Assembly: GCA_907163345.1 (NCBI GenBank)
Contig: CAJQUN010000225.1
Coordinates: 186,001-250,000 of the forward strand
Source of the DNA: Haberlea rhodopensis
Taxonomy: Eukaryota > Streptophyta > Magnoliopsida > Lamiales > Gesneriaceae
DNA length: 64,000 nt
Reading direction: 5' to 3'
Shown here: positions 23,982 through 35,195 of the stretch, piece after piece
Layout: every line of letters starts with the position of its first letter
How positions within the stretch are numbered: position 1 is the first letter of the stretch
Translations under genes and position numbers: made by a program
The notes under the pieces: model-generated
What the model saw: the letters and a program-made list of their open reading frames with translations, nothing else
Database searches by the model: none
What the model was told of the DNA's origin: nothing

Positions 23982-25443
23982 TGTGATGTCCGGGAATAAT
24001 TACTAATTTTTATTAGACTTAATTATGGCGTTTATATGATATATCAGGGTTTGATTATTGGAAATCGTAATTGGGTCCTGAGTTGGAATAAAATGAGTAT
24101 GAGCTGAATTGAGCAAATAATAAAACTAATTTTATTTTAAATGAAAAGAAAAGAAATTGGGAGGAGATATTTAATTATGTGGAGTAGATTAAATTAGAAC
24201 ACATCCTTCTTCTTCTCCCTACACTCCTCACTCATCGGCCAAAAACTACCGCTCACTCCTCTCTCGCGTGCGATATCAAGAGCGAAGAAATGGCGATCGA
24301 TTCCGATAATATTTCAGCAAAATTTCTAGGTTTGTCTTCTTACTCCTTAATCAATTCTTTCCCCTTGATAATCCCAGTCTTCGATCGATTTTCTTCCTGC
24401 TATTTTTGTTGTAATGTCACGATTTTGGGGGAAGTGGGTTGCGGTTGGTTTGGACATTGCTACTAAGGGTTATTGCTTCTTGTTTAGGGGATTATTATGT
24501 CGTTGTTGTGTGTGCCTGCATTTTAGCGCAGAGTGTGTGAGTTACGGTGTGAGTGTGTGTTCGAGCAAGCTGTGTTCGCGTTTGTGAGCTGTTGAGCCAT
24601 TACTGAAATCCTCTTCCACCTTGCATTTTATAATTTGTGTTTGATTCGTCATTGCCATGGCTGTTAGTCTATGTATGTGTTCATGAGTGATAATAGCGTG
24701 AATGTGTGTGCTCAAGGATGTTGTGTCGATCATAATTGCTGTTTTGTTATGGGGATACTGAGATTACCGAATCTGTAAATTGTTGAAGGATGTAACTTCC
24801 AGTTTATTCACCTAAAGATTGGTTTATTAGTGCTGCAACTTGTTTAATTACTAGATAATGATAACACTTACTCATTATAGCATTTTACCCTTCCCTACTA
24901 ACGTGTCGATCAGTCTTGCTTTTGGTGGGGAAGGGGTGGTGGGGGGTGGTTTCTTGTTGCTAAATTGGATTCTTTCATGCTGAATGTCGAGTTTGCACTT
25001 GTTTCGGTCGAGTCTTGCTTGTATGAATGAACATTAGTTAATAATGATCTAACCACCATCCAATTACATATTCATATCTATTTGGATTTGTACATTGAGA
25101 TGATGCCTTGACTCTCGGAATGTTGGAGAATAGTCTAATTCAAATTAGACAGTGATATAGGATTTCATGATATCTTATTTCCTTCTACCTTGCTGTTTCG
25201 ATCAATTATGTTGCTGCTTTGAGGGGAGGATGAAGTTGTCGATGCATTGTGATATAGATTGTCTTGATTACGTGATAATGTTCATTCTATTGAGTTATCG
25301 ATTTACGATATTAGATTGAGATTTGTCAATACTTATTGTTAACAACTGTATTATTAATGAACTAATATTGAATTGAAATTCGATATAGATACTCCATGAA
25401 TTTCTGGAAGTCGAGGGTAGCTTGTTCATGTTTTCGACTAAAA

Positions 25444-25466
25444 GGTACGTGGTGACGTACGAGCAT
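25444..25466 (+). other. GTACG/CGTAC inverted repeat with GAGCAT (H LTR)
   Basis: The loop is TGGTGA and the flanks AAAG and GAGCATG match the other copies. Confidence 0.75.
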
Positions 25467-25505
25467 GTATAATATGAATTATCTCATATTCCAGTCATAA
25501 ATATA

Positions 25506-25698
25506 TGAATAATTGTGAAGACTGAATATAAGGGAAAGAATATGTGAATAATCGTGATGACTGAATATAAGGGAACGAATATATAAATAATTGTGATGAC
25601 TGAATATAAGGGAATGAATATGTGAAAATTGTGATGACTGAATATAAGGGAACGAATATATGAATAATTGTGTTGACTGAATATAAGAGAACGAATAT
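25506..25698 (+). repeat. 39-bp tandem repeat, about five copies
   Basis: Units begin near 25506, 25545, 25584, 25623 and 25661 and read TGAATAATTGTGATGACTG and onward. The fourth is one base short. It lies directly after the GTACG repeat and runs into the 73-bp array. Confidence 0.9.
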
Positions 25699-25917
25699 GT
25701 GAAATGAGTTTGATATATGTGGTATGGGAACACGTAAATGTACGTTGTTCGGATTGGGAGTTGGGTATTATGTGAATTGAGTTTGATACATGTGGTATGG
25801 GAACACGTAAATGTACGTTGTTCTGATTGGGAGTTGGGTATTATGTGAATTGAGTTTGATATATGTGGTATGGCTGACACGTAAATGTACGTGGTCCAGA
25901 TATGGAGTTGGGTATGG
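25699..25917 (+). repeat. 73-bp tandem repeat, three copies
   Basis: Units start at 25699, 25772 and 25845. Each contains ACACGTAAATGTACGT, that is, two ACGT cores 10 bp apart. Confidence 0.92.
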
Positions 25918-26734
25918 ATGCCTTTGGCATGACCAGTATGAGAAAGTGTTGAGTGAGATAGATTGATAGACAAAACTGCATTGACATGGAATTATTTATG
26001 ATTGAGCATAAATAATAGATTCTTGTTGTATTGAATTCATTGTGTGGTTATGTATCATATTTTCAGTGATGATACTAAACTTGATGTTATGAAAGCGTGT
26101 AAGCTTGAAACATGAACATTGTGTGGAAGCTATACAGATTCAGAACTTCACAGGGAGTACATTTTATAGATTTTCGATACTCTTAAATCGTGATATCATT
26201 ATCTTTATGCATTGTTATGATATGGGTAGTGTGATGTTGGTATGCTCACCCTGTGTGGGGCTGTTTCTGTTGAAACAGGTATTACAGCTACAAGGTCATT
26301 TTGGCGTAGCAAGCTCGAGCTTGGTTGGACAATATTGCTTCCTGAAGCGTAGGATGAGAGTGTGTAAAGGGTATACATTATTTATGCAACTAGATGGGTA
26401 TTCATTATTTGTTGCTCGTATGTGAGCACTTGGAGTCGTGTATATGGACTGTATATGGGTGTTGAAGCCCACTTTTTATATCTCCTTAGTACTGTGTTTT
26501 CCCTGGCCGGGAACTTACTTATGTTCGTGTTTTTCCCTGGCTGGGAGTTAGTTTTAGTGATGTGTTATATTTTCGGATAGCCCAAATTATGGGGAGACTC
26601 TGCCTAATTTTTTATAAAAGTCATGGGGATTATGTGAAACATGTAATGAATCTTTAAAAAATGAAATTTTTTTATACTCATACGACGTCATAAATGCACT
26701 AATGACGAGTTAAGAGGTTGGGGCCTCACATTAG

Positions 26735-26746
26735 TGGTATCAGAGC
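26735..26746 (+). other. Primer-binding site of element H (tRNA-iMet)
   Basis: TGGTATCAGAGC lies 4 bp inside the LTR end, an exact initiator-Met match. Confidence 0.92.
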
Positions 26747-27592
26747 AGTGGTTAGCTCTTTGGGATGTTAAGGGCCTAGGGATGTGTTAATAGACATATA
26801 TAGCACATGATTTATGCATGATTGCGGTTTTGTGTTAGTGTGACAAGATATTTATATGCTTAAGTGCATAGTATGATATGAAATGATGGAATTGTTATTA
26901 TTGCTAACCAATGTGGTTACAGGGTATGGCATACGATGAATGTGATAGTGAGAATAACCGGTGATGCCAATGAACGTACGCACTTGATGTAGTATTTTTG
27001 TGGAGTACGAGAGACCGGTAACATAAGTGATAATATATATTACTGATTTGTGTTGGTGATTTTGATATTGTGTCGTTGGGTGAGCGACAAAATGATATAC
27101 TATGTTGTTAATAATTTGATGTTGTATATGTGTAGATTGAAGTTTATGCACGCCATATATGTATACAATACTGAGTAAACATCAATTGCAGGAGAAATGA
27201 GAAAATGAGATATGATATTTGAGGACAGGAAATGATAGATAGTACTGTGCTGTTGGAATATGACAACAGATGATGTGCAATCGGGTATGTGTATGTCATT
27301 TACATGATGACATAGGTACGTGACAATGTATTAGCGCTGATTCAATCATTCCTGTTTATTGTATAATGTATTGATGATTGGTGATCCTTGTGGATGGTGA
27401 TTTATGATTGAGTGATGTGACAGGGTCACTGTCGACGAGCGAGTGATGTGTTTATTTAGAGGTCGCCACTAGAGTGTGCGATGTGATTATGTTGTGTGAA
27501 TGTAGAGTGGGGTCACCGCTGAGGCGAGTGATTTTTATATATGATTTGTGGGTCGCCGCTAGTGCGTGCAATGTGTTAATATGATATATGGG
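26747..27592 (+). other. Element H leader and start of repeat region
   Basis: It resembles the leader of G (61321-61480), including GCTAACCA..TGTGGTT(A/G)(C/T)AGG shortly before ATGG. The following frame closes after about a dozen codons. From about 27416, degenerate forms of the hairpin repeat begin. Confidence 0.6.
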
Positions 27593-27945
27593 TTGCCACT
27601 GATGAGCGAGCGATGTGATATTGGGTCACCACTAACGAGTGAGTGATGTGGTCGCCGCTGATGAGCGAGCGATGTGATATGGGTCGCCGCTGATGAGTGA
27701 GCGATGTGATATTGGGCCACCACTGACGAGTGAGTGATGTGGTTGTCGCTGATGAGCGAGCGATGTGATATGGGTCGCCACTTATGAGTGAGCGATGTGA
27801 TATTGGGTCACCACTGATGAGTGAGTGATGTGGTCGCCGCTGACAAGCGAGCGATGTGATATTGGGTCGCCATTGAGGAGTGAGCGATGTGATTCGGGTC
27901 ACCACTGACAAGTGAGTGATGTGGTCACCGCTGGCAAGCAAGCGA
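27593..27945 (+). repeat. Hairpin repeat array with bulged A, twelve units
   Basis: Units of 28-33 bp form a 90-91-bp trimer repeated three times (from 27651, 27741 and 27832). The type unit has arm TCGCCGCT, a 4-nt loop, then AGCG, an unpaired A and GCGA. The alternative unit has TCACCACT and AGTG-A-GTGA, so two pairs change together. By eye six units pair perfectly, three need only G-T wobble and three have a mismatch. Looser copies extend to about 28090. Confidence 0.85.
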
Positions 27946-28089
27946 CATGTATTATTCAGGGTCAATGCTAAGAGAGAGCATGTGACGTGTATATTGATAT
28001 TGAGTCGGTGCTAGGGAGAGCATGCGATGTGATTATTGTCGGGATCGACACTATTGAGAGTGTGCAATATATTTTTTGTGCCTCCACTA

Positions 28090-29465
28090 TAGAGGGAGGG
28101 TGATGAATATACGTTGATTTAAATTGACCTTGTTGATTTGACGTATTGTGATAATCAAATGTACAGGTGAAAGCGATCATGGAGAGAGAGGATGAAGAGA
28201 CATTATTGTTTTCGTTCATTTTTATTGCAGTGGATGCAATAGCGGGGCGTGATTGATACCGATATATTGATGACATTTATTGGCGAGAAGATGGTATGAT
28301 TATATTGTGATATTTGAGATTTATATTATTTACTGCTATCATATCGAAGCGATGGAAATATTGTGAATGTCGCTGATAAGTCGAGGCAATGAATATTTTT
28401 GGACGGTCATGTTATTGATGATGAGTATATCAATTGTATATTGATATGAAATTATATTTTGTGGAATATTTATGTCGGGAATAGGGGCAGTTTAAAAGAT
28501 CGAGTGTGGATCCACTGTGTACAGTAAGTGTTATTACATCTTATTGTTTAAGAATGTAATTTTATTCATTGTGATTATGGATATTATATGGATGCCAGTA
28601 GTGGCAATGATATTGTGCATGCCCGTAGTGGCGATGAGATTATGCATGCCAGTGTTGACGACGAGTATTGATATTTTGCTATTGTGTTAGCAATGAATAT
28701 TAGGGTGCCGTCATTGGGCGATGAATATTGATGTGCTGCTATTATGTTAGCATGAGTATTAGTGTACTGTTATTGTGCTAGCGATGTATATTGATGATGT
28801 GTTCATTTCAGATAGCTGTGGACATTGTGTTATTGTTGTTCCTTGGGTACATGAGATGTAGGCCCAAGAGGATATTAGAATGTTCCAGAGGTACAAGAAG
28901 TTGAGGTAAACTATTACGTTTGATTTGGCGTGTTAATATATGTTGATAGATGATGATTGCATTATCTCAGTTGAGTTCTATTGATTTTGAGAATCGATTG
29001 TACAGATGGAATAACGGAGAATGATAATCGCTTGAGATGATATTTATTACTGTGAAAGCATGCTAGATTGGTATGTGGTAGGATTAATAATTTATTAATC
29101 ACATGTGGTATTGAGATAAATGTAATCATGTAGACATAAGATTAATTAGTATGTCATGGTATGACATGGAATGTCACGGGTTGACATGGGATCGCTATGA
29201 ATGTCATGTGTGGACATGTGATCATTATGAATGTCACAAGTTGGCGTGCAACTATCGTGAGCATTATGAAGAAGCATGATATGGTACTTTGTTGAATAAA
29301 GGATTGAAATGAATTGCGTCATTGAGGCATGTAATTGCTTCTTATGTTGAATTTCAATCACACAAATATGTGATAGTGTGCTGTAGCATGTTGTGTAAAG
29401 GATTGCGTGAAACTTGTGATGCAGGGAATTAATGTTCGATGATTGATCGCTTATTTTTTAAACAG
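28090..29465 (+). other. Non-coding internal part of H with further inverted repeats
   Basis: No ORF stands out. Short inverted repeats recur, for example TGCCA/TGGCA at 28593-28606 and TTGCTA/TAGCAA at 28676-28693. Related degenerate units run to about 28800. The tail (29140-29260) has a short repeat around GAATGTCA(C/T)G. Confidence 0.6.
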
Positions 29466-29672
29466 TATTTTCGAGTATAGCGATTCTACCGCAAGTGCAC
29501 GGTGTCAAGTTTTAGTATAGTGATAATATAAGTAAAGATGTCGAACCCACAGGGACTCATCTTCCTTCTCCAACATCACACTCGACTCATCTTCCTTTTG
29601 GAATACCTCGGATAATTCCGCCAATGTAAGCTCAATTTCTGTAAGAGGCTCGCACTCCCTTGAATCTTCTAG
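29466..29672 (-). pseudogene. Short retroelement relic
   Basis: GCGATTCTACCGCAAGTGCA followed by GTCGAACCCACAGGGACT resembles a block I associate with plant gypsy elements. A minus-strand frame (29690-29505) rich in Glu/Leu runs through it. I cannot assign a family. Confidence 0.4.
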
Positions 29673-29762
29673 AAGTAATCCATCATGCATAGCAACGCAG
29701 CGGAATATAAAATTTTATGGATTACTAAACACCGGATCTATACATAGGTAATCATATCGGAT
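29673..29762 (-). repeat. Copia LTR E, outer piece left of element I
   Basis: It starts AAGTAATCC, lacking the terminal TGT seen at 62689, and ends in the target duplicate CGGAT. It continues at 41103. Confidence 0.9.
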
Positions 29763-30379
29763 TGTTAGGATCGGAGGCGTGTTTAGAAGGGGGGGTTGAA
29801 TAAACACTGCCCTCAAATTCTGATCTTCAACTGATTACTGCAAACTGTTAAGTGATGCAGTAGCTTCTCAATCAAATAAGCAAGTCAGCAGACACTAAGT
29901 GAAGTGCGGAATACGTCTGCTGCACTTGTGAGTTAACTAAAGTAAATAATAAAAAAGCAAGTATATCACACAGAGATTGTTTCTGGAAGTTCGAAGCACA
30001 ACGCTTCTACGTCTCCCCTTCTTCCTTTGCAGGAAGGATACACTAGAAGACTTTGGTTTACACTTTACAGTATACAACCTCCTTAGGCTTTCACACAGCT
30101 TAGCCTAAACTCCTAGCAACCAATGTATATGATTTGTTTACAATGTAAACTATCTAACACTCCTTTGAATGACTATTACACTTGTACGATTTGAGTGTTC
30201 TTGAACGATCTTTGAGCAGTACACCAGTTTTAACTTGATCTTTGATATACCAGTAGGTGTTCCTTGCTCTAGCTGAATCTTCAATGAATTATGACTTGAT
30301 AAATTTATCTGTTTGAATGTATAGAATATTCGATTGTCAGTGGATTCAACTCTCTCTTTCTTCATTCATTCAACATCTG

Positions 30380-30387
30380 TATTTATA
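30380..30387 (-). promoter_or_regulatory. TATA box in LTR of element I
   Basis: Minus strand TATAAATA. The 5' LTR copy is at 40393-40400 and would drive the element transcript. Confidence 0.7.
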
Positions 30388-30689
30388 GATTTCTTTTCCA
30401 ACGGTAAACTTTCTTGGTAAGGAAGGTGTAGCGTATAATCTGTTTTCTTCTTCTTTTTATCTTCCTTCCATTTTTGTTCAGCAACGACTCTTACAATCTG
30501 ACAGAATTGGTGGCGATGATTTCGTAGTGCTCGTCGCTATGTTGTGCTTATGTCAGACGGAATTGTACTTACTTTGTCTTATTTCTTCAATCCACTGCTG
30601 GATTTACTTCTACTGGTCTTGTAACTTCAATATCCAGTCGTACTCTTTAACTCAGTAGGTGTTGGTAAGACTTGATGAAAAACTTCATG

Positions 30690-31041
30690 CAGTAGATGTC
30701 TTTATCCGGTGGAAGTCTTTCTCCGGTGGATGTCTTTATCCGGTGGATTAATAATACAGTAGATGTCTATTCCAGTAGATGTTTTTTATCCAGTGCTTAT
30801 CTCAGTCCGGTAGATGTCTTCTCCCGGTAGATGTCTTATCTCAGTCCGGTAGATGTCTTCACCCGGTGGGTGTCTTCATCCGGTAGAGTTCTTCACCCGG
30901 TAGATGTTTTTATCCAGTGCATATCTCAGTCCGGTAGATGTTTTCACCCGGTAGATGTTCATCCAGTAGGTGTTTGACACCCGGTTGGTTTTTACCACCC
31001 GGTAATTCTTCATCATCCGGTAGATGTTCATCCAGTAGGTG
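30690..31041 (-). repeat. CCGGTAGATGTC repeat array in I LTR
   Basis: About twenty irregular units of 14-18 bp, CC(A/G)GTAGATGTCTT(T/C)AT. The copy in the other LTR is 40703-41065. Inverted copies (AGACATCTACTGG) also lie in the spacer near 34970-35010. Confidence 0.88.
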
Positions 31042-31078
31042 TTTGTAATCACCAAAACTTAGAAATCGTTTCCCAACA

Positions 31079-31092
31079 ATTTCCCCCTTTTT
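31079..31092 (-). other. Polypurine tract of element I
   Basis: Minus strand AAAAAGGGGGAAAT ends exactly at the LTR start. Confidence 0.88.
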
Positions 31093-31949
31093 GGTGATGA
31101 CAAAACTAAGCATTAACGATCTCATACTCGAATAGTTTAAACGGTGAATCCTGAAAAGACTTGAAGACATAATAGAAAGGAAATTTTCATTAAATATAAG
31201 CAGATTACAAGTTGTAATCAAACTGGACAATTTAGAGCGATTCATCTTCATTTAAGATGAATTCTTATAACTGGATACAACTTAACGACAAATCTATTTT
31301 ACAGATTAGTTGATACATGACAAAATTCTTTAAACAAACAAAGTAGACCGGAGAGCTTCGATCCACCTAGTTGCGGAGAGGAAGAGCTCGATCCACCTTG
31401 TTTCAGAGGGGAAGAACTTCGATCGGGAAGTTCAAATGTATATACATCAGGCCTCCATGGTTTATGGATTCACCTAATGAGAATATTCTATCTCTGTCTT
31501 CCCCCTTTTTGTCATTATCACCCAGAAGACTCCTGATAGCAGTTCCTGACTGATGAGGAGCATCAGAGCAGGATCCAAACGCTGAAGCTTAACGGAGCTG
31601 GGTTAGATAAGTAATCAACCCATGAGGGGTTGATTTAGATAAGTAATAAACCCATGAAACTGAATAATAGCAACAGGTAAACCAAGGAATTTTCAAGGAA
31701 TAGAAAAGAATCATGATGAGTGAATGTGTGTTATGAAAACAAACATGAGTCTCTATTTATAGAAGAAATTCATTTAGTGTGAACACATTAATGTCGTTAC
31801 GATAACTATGAAGAAAAAGTCAACTGAAAACAATAAATAGATAAGAGTAATTAATAAGGGATCAGAAAACAATACTATTTGTGCCCTAACCAATGTCGGG
31901 AATAGTCGCGCTTTTCGGTAGACGGTTGGTGTGGACTTCGAGACCTTGG
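31093..31949 (-). other. Element I 3' untranslated stretch
   Basis: Between the env-like region and the polypurine tract. No frame of note. A run of repeated CGATCCACC/AGAGCTTCGATC phrases lies near 31350-31430. Confidence 0.6.
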
Positions 31950-34624
31950 CTAGGAAGCAGATCTGTAGTGATGTCCACCTTCAGAGGCAGCAGGTGCGCG
32001 CTGGGCTGGACCGGATTCTCTTCGCGATAGAGGAGCAGATGCAGTGGACTTGGACTGGTATTGGATAGGCTTTGGAATTCCAGCACTCAAATCCTGAAGT
32101 TGTGAGGCAAAGACCTCTTGCATAGTAGCTAGCTGCTCAGACAAGTGCTTCTTAGTGTCGTCAATTTTCTCCTCCAAGGCCAGTGTAGATGCAGCATGGA
32201 GAGAGTCATTCTGCTGCTTCAACTGGAGATTAGTTTGCGAGATCCTCGAAAAGACATCGGCAAAGGCATCAAGAACGAATTGATGATTTCTGTTCACAAC
32301 AGTTTGAAGTCTGTCTAGTTCTTGATTTATATGCCCAAACTGATGATCTGTATGAAGCTGATGACTATCAATAGCATTGCTGGCATTGCGTTCTTCAGAC
32401 TTGAGTTTATTGATCTCACTAGCCAGCCCGGAGATCAACGTAGTCATATGGCCAAGCTGTATTGTTTGAGCAGAAGGGCCTTCGATGGACAGAGGATCAG
32501 AAAAATCAAAAAAATCAGCAGACGGTTCAGTTCCTACTGATTGCTCCAATGCCTCAGGCGGAGTGGCAGCAGGTGCAGGAGGTGAGCCAAGAAGAGCAAG
32601 AGGAGAGCTGGTAAGAGCATCAGTGGCAGTGAAGGACACGCAGCGTCCAGGTGAGGTAGTAGCTGGATGAATTTGTGAGGGTGAGGGGTTAAGTTCGGAG
32701 GTTGTTGGGTGAGCAGGGGGTCCAACTTGTGGTGAGAGTGGGGTTTCAGGGTGAGTCGGAGGTACAAGGGGTTCAACTTGTTGTGGGAGTTGAGTTGCAG
32801 TATGAGGTGAGGAAGGTATTGGTATAGATGGGGTAACCTGGGTAATTACCTTGTGAATGACGCTGTCAACGTCTATGGAATCAATGTCCATATCCGGTTG
32901 AGGTGAAGTATCATCCAAAGTGGGTTCACCTGTGGAAACCATTTCCACAACACTTGGAGTAGGAGGGATGGTTGGAGCTGAGCATGAGATGGTCATAGCA
33001 GAGTCACCAGCCACCATTGGTTCAACTTGTGGAATTAGCACTGCAGCACTAGGAACATCAGGGATGGTTAGGACTAAGCTCAAGTCAGTAGGAGTGGAGT
33101 CAGCATCATCTGGTACAGTTGAGCATGAGTGCAGATCAGTACTGATTCTTAGGTCATATAGAGCAGTCTCTGCCAGTTCAAGCTTGGGACCAAGAGCATT
33201 TAGCACAGCTCGGTCATGATTGGCAGTCCCAGCTGTAGCATTGAATTCATTCTACCGGGATATGACCATGGTCTGGAGTTCACCCACATAGATCATCAGG
33301 CGGAACACATCCCGGAGCTAGAGAGCTTTCTGTACGTCTTGTGCTTGGAGGAAAGCCATCACTTGATTCTCATCTTGCCTCGCCTGTTCCAGAACTGGAA
33401 GAAAATCATCAAAGCGAATTTTCAAGCGTGCTTTCACCCATCTATCAAAAACTTCAAGTTGAGGCTGCATGTTTGCCTCAACTGTGCTCATGACTAATTC
33501 AATCTCATATGCCACTGGAGTGGATGATGGGGTCATTGATTCTTTCCCTTTTCCAGTGACGGTGGTCTTGGGATGGCAATATGGGCAAAGAGATTTGGGT
33601 GATCTGAAGGAAATTGAGCCTGGTGGTTGAAGAGTACTGGGGTTGGTTGATGGGTTGGCTGCAGCAGAGGTTGGGTTAAATGCGATCATGGCCAGTGGAG
33701 CAACTGAGCTCACTGGCTCTACTGCCAACGTAGGGATCACAGCCTCAGACATAGCTGCTGATATTTTCATCTTGGCTGTAGCTGGTCCTCCTCATTTTGT
33801 TCTCGGCCTTTTCGCAGGCGGAATAGGTGAAGTTTCATCAGATTCGGAGACTGTATGCTCAGAGTCAATGACTACCAGAGGTTGTCTCCTCTTGACTACT
33901 GCTGGTTGGCTGGTCTTAGTTTCTCCACCGATTCGTTTCTTGTTGATCTCTAGATATCTGGCATTTATGAGTCGTCCTGGGTGGAGAGAAGAAGAACCAT
34001 TCATTCTTGCTCTGAAAAATACGACTTAGAGGGAGAGCAAATCCAGATTGACCTTTTCCGGAGAGCACTAAGTTTGAAAGCACTTGAAACAAAATTACTG
34101 ACCAGTTAACTTCAACGTTATTTACGATTGCACACATCAGTGCGAATTTCTCCGGTGTGATGACGTCGAAAGATCCAGCTTTGCATAGCTTTTGATATTA
34201 CATCTGCCAGTTGGCGAAAGTGGCTCTTAATCAATATCTTGTTGAAGGGTTGTTTGTGAAGACGCACACGAGAGTCAGAAAAGCCCATTCTCATTGCCTC
34301 TAGGATTGGCATAGATACAGAGAGGGCATTTGTTATCCCAGACATTGGAAGACACATCTGAGTTGCAAAGTCTTCCATAGTAATAGTGATATGTTGTCCA
34401 GTGATAGAGGACACAACAGCTTCGCCAACTATCCTGGCATTGGCGAAGAACTCCTGAATAGCCGCCTGGTAGAAAGTGGGCGATTGGCTTAAAAATACCA
34501 GTAAGCCAGAGGTGTCCAACTTTTGGAATACTGCTTTCATGGCTTCGTCGTTTGACGAATAGATAGATTGAAAAACCACATGAATAGCGTTGGTGAGAAA
34601 ACTCGGCTGCGTTGTCTTTGACAT
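31950..34624 (-). pseudogene. Env-like region of element I, several stops and frameshifts
   Basis: The N-terminal piece starts at 34624 (Met-Ser-Lys-Thr-Thr-Gln) and resembles the start of the putative envelope/ORF2 protein of SIRE-type elements, with Phe-Ala-Thr-Gln-Met-Cys-Leu-Pro. A frameshift near 34110 leads into another frame. The C-terminal half (34004 to 31950) shares one frame apart from a TGA at 33792 and two stops between 33318 and 33240. It holds a basic Lys-Arg-Pro-Arg-Thr-Lys patch, a long Pro/Ser/Thr-rich part and a coiled-coil-like segment coded near 32090-32430. I see no clear transmembrane segment. Function unknown. Confidence 0.7.
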
Positions 34625-35195
34625 GTTGAATGACTTCTGAAAGTTTGAAGATCCTGTGAGATAGAGAGAAAAATTCTTTTAGGGTTTTGAGATTTTCAGA
34701 AGTGTTTAAGGAAGTAAACTGATTTTTCGGAGAAGAAGGCGGTTAAAAGATAATGGATAGATGTAACGTCGTACTGTAGATGAACGGACACATGTGTACG
34801 TGGCGTTCATCTAAACCATTTAAAAAAATATCAAAAGAAGTGGTTCTGAAAAGGGAGGGATTTGGATGAGTTAAAAATAATAAAATAAATAATTTGAATT
34901 CCGACGTCCCAGCTGGTTGCTAAAAAGAGAAGGTATAAGACATCAAGGCTTATATAGTAACATCCACTGGTATGTAGACATCTACTGGTATAGTAGCATC
35001 CACTGCAGTGGACTATTGTGTTACCAGCCAGGCATCAGTAAAGGAAATTTTTACCAAAATTCCCCCTGAAAATATGCAGTTACATACAAACGATTCCCCC
35101 TGAGTTTAATAACAGTAAATAAATACTAATTAAGAGGAAATATCAATTAATCCAAGGATATTCCGGAAGTAAGAGAATTTTGCATCCGGTAGGGG
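34625..35195 (-). other. Spacer between pol and env-like region of I
   Basis: Non-coding, AT-rich. It holds inverted copies of the LTR repeat unit at about 34970-35030. Confidence 0.65.

Larger units (their letters stand above)
23982..26730 (+). repeat. 5' LTR of element H
   Basis: 2749 bp. It carries a GTACG/CGTAC repeat (25444-25466), a 39-bp tandem array (25506-25698), three 73-bp repeats (25699-25917), the CACCCTGTGTGGGGCTGT block near 26250 and two TTCCCTGGC..GGGAA inverted repeats near 26500-26550. The sequence TTTTTTATAAAAGTC lies near its end. The later blocks occur in the same order in LTR G. Confidence 0.88.
23982..29465 (+). mobile_element. Element H: gypsy LTR plus non-coding, repeat-rich internal part, 3' end missing
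   Basis: The LTR starts TGTGATGTCCGGG and ends CTCACA (26730), followed by an exact tRNA-iMet site. The 2.7 kb that follows has no gag-pol frame but contains a leader like that of G and long hairpin arrays. No 3' LTR is seen; the right edge (about 29465) is a junction to a different relic. It could be a large non-autonomous element or an element whose coding part was deleted. Confidence 0.75.
29763..31078 (-). repeat. 3' LTR of element I
   Basis: 1316 bp, ending TGTTGGGAAACG (minus strand start) and CCTAACA. It carries a TATAAATA box (minus, 30380-30387) and an array of about twenty CCGGTAGATGTCTT-like units at 30690-31041. Confidence 0.94.

Noticed and set aside
23555..23986. 143-codon plus-strand ORF near the K internal end
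   Set aside because: It runs antisense to decayed retroelement sequence and has low-complexity composition with no domain.
26735..26746. tRNA-Met-like matches at 2635, 13353, 26735, 61309 and 62676 as tRNA genes
   Set aside because: Only the primer-site portion is present, next to LTR ends; no tRNA body follows.
27416..28090. CRISPR-like array
   Set aside because: Units are contiguous variants of one repeat with no unique spacers, and the DNA is a plant retroelement.
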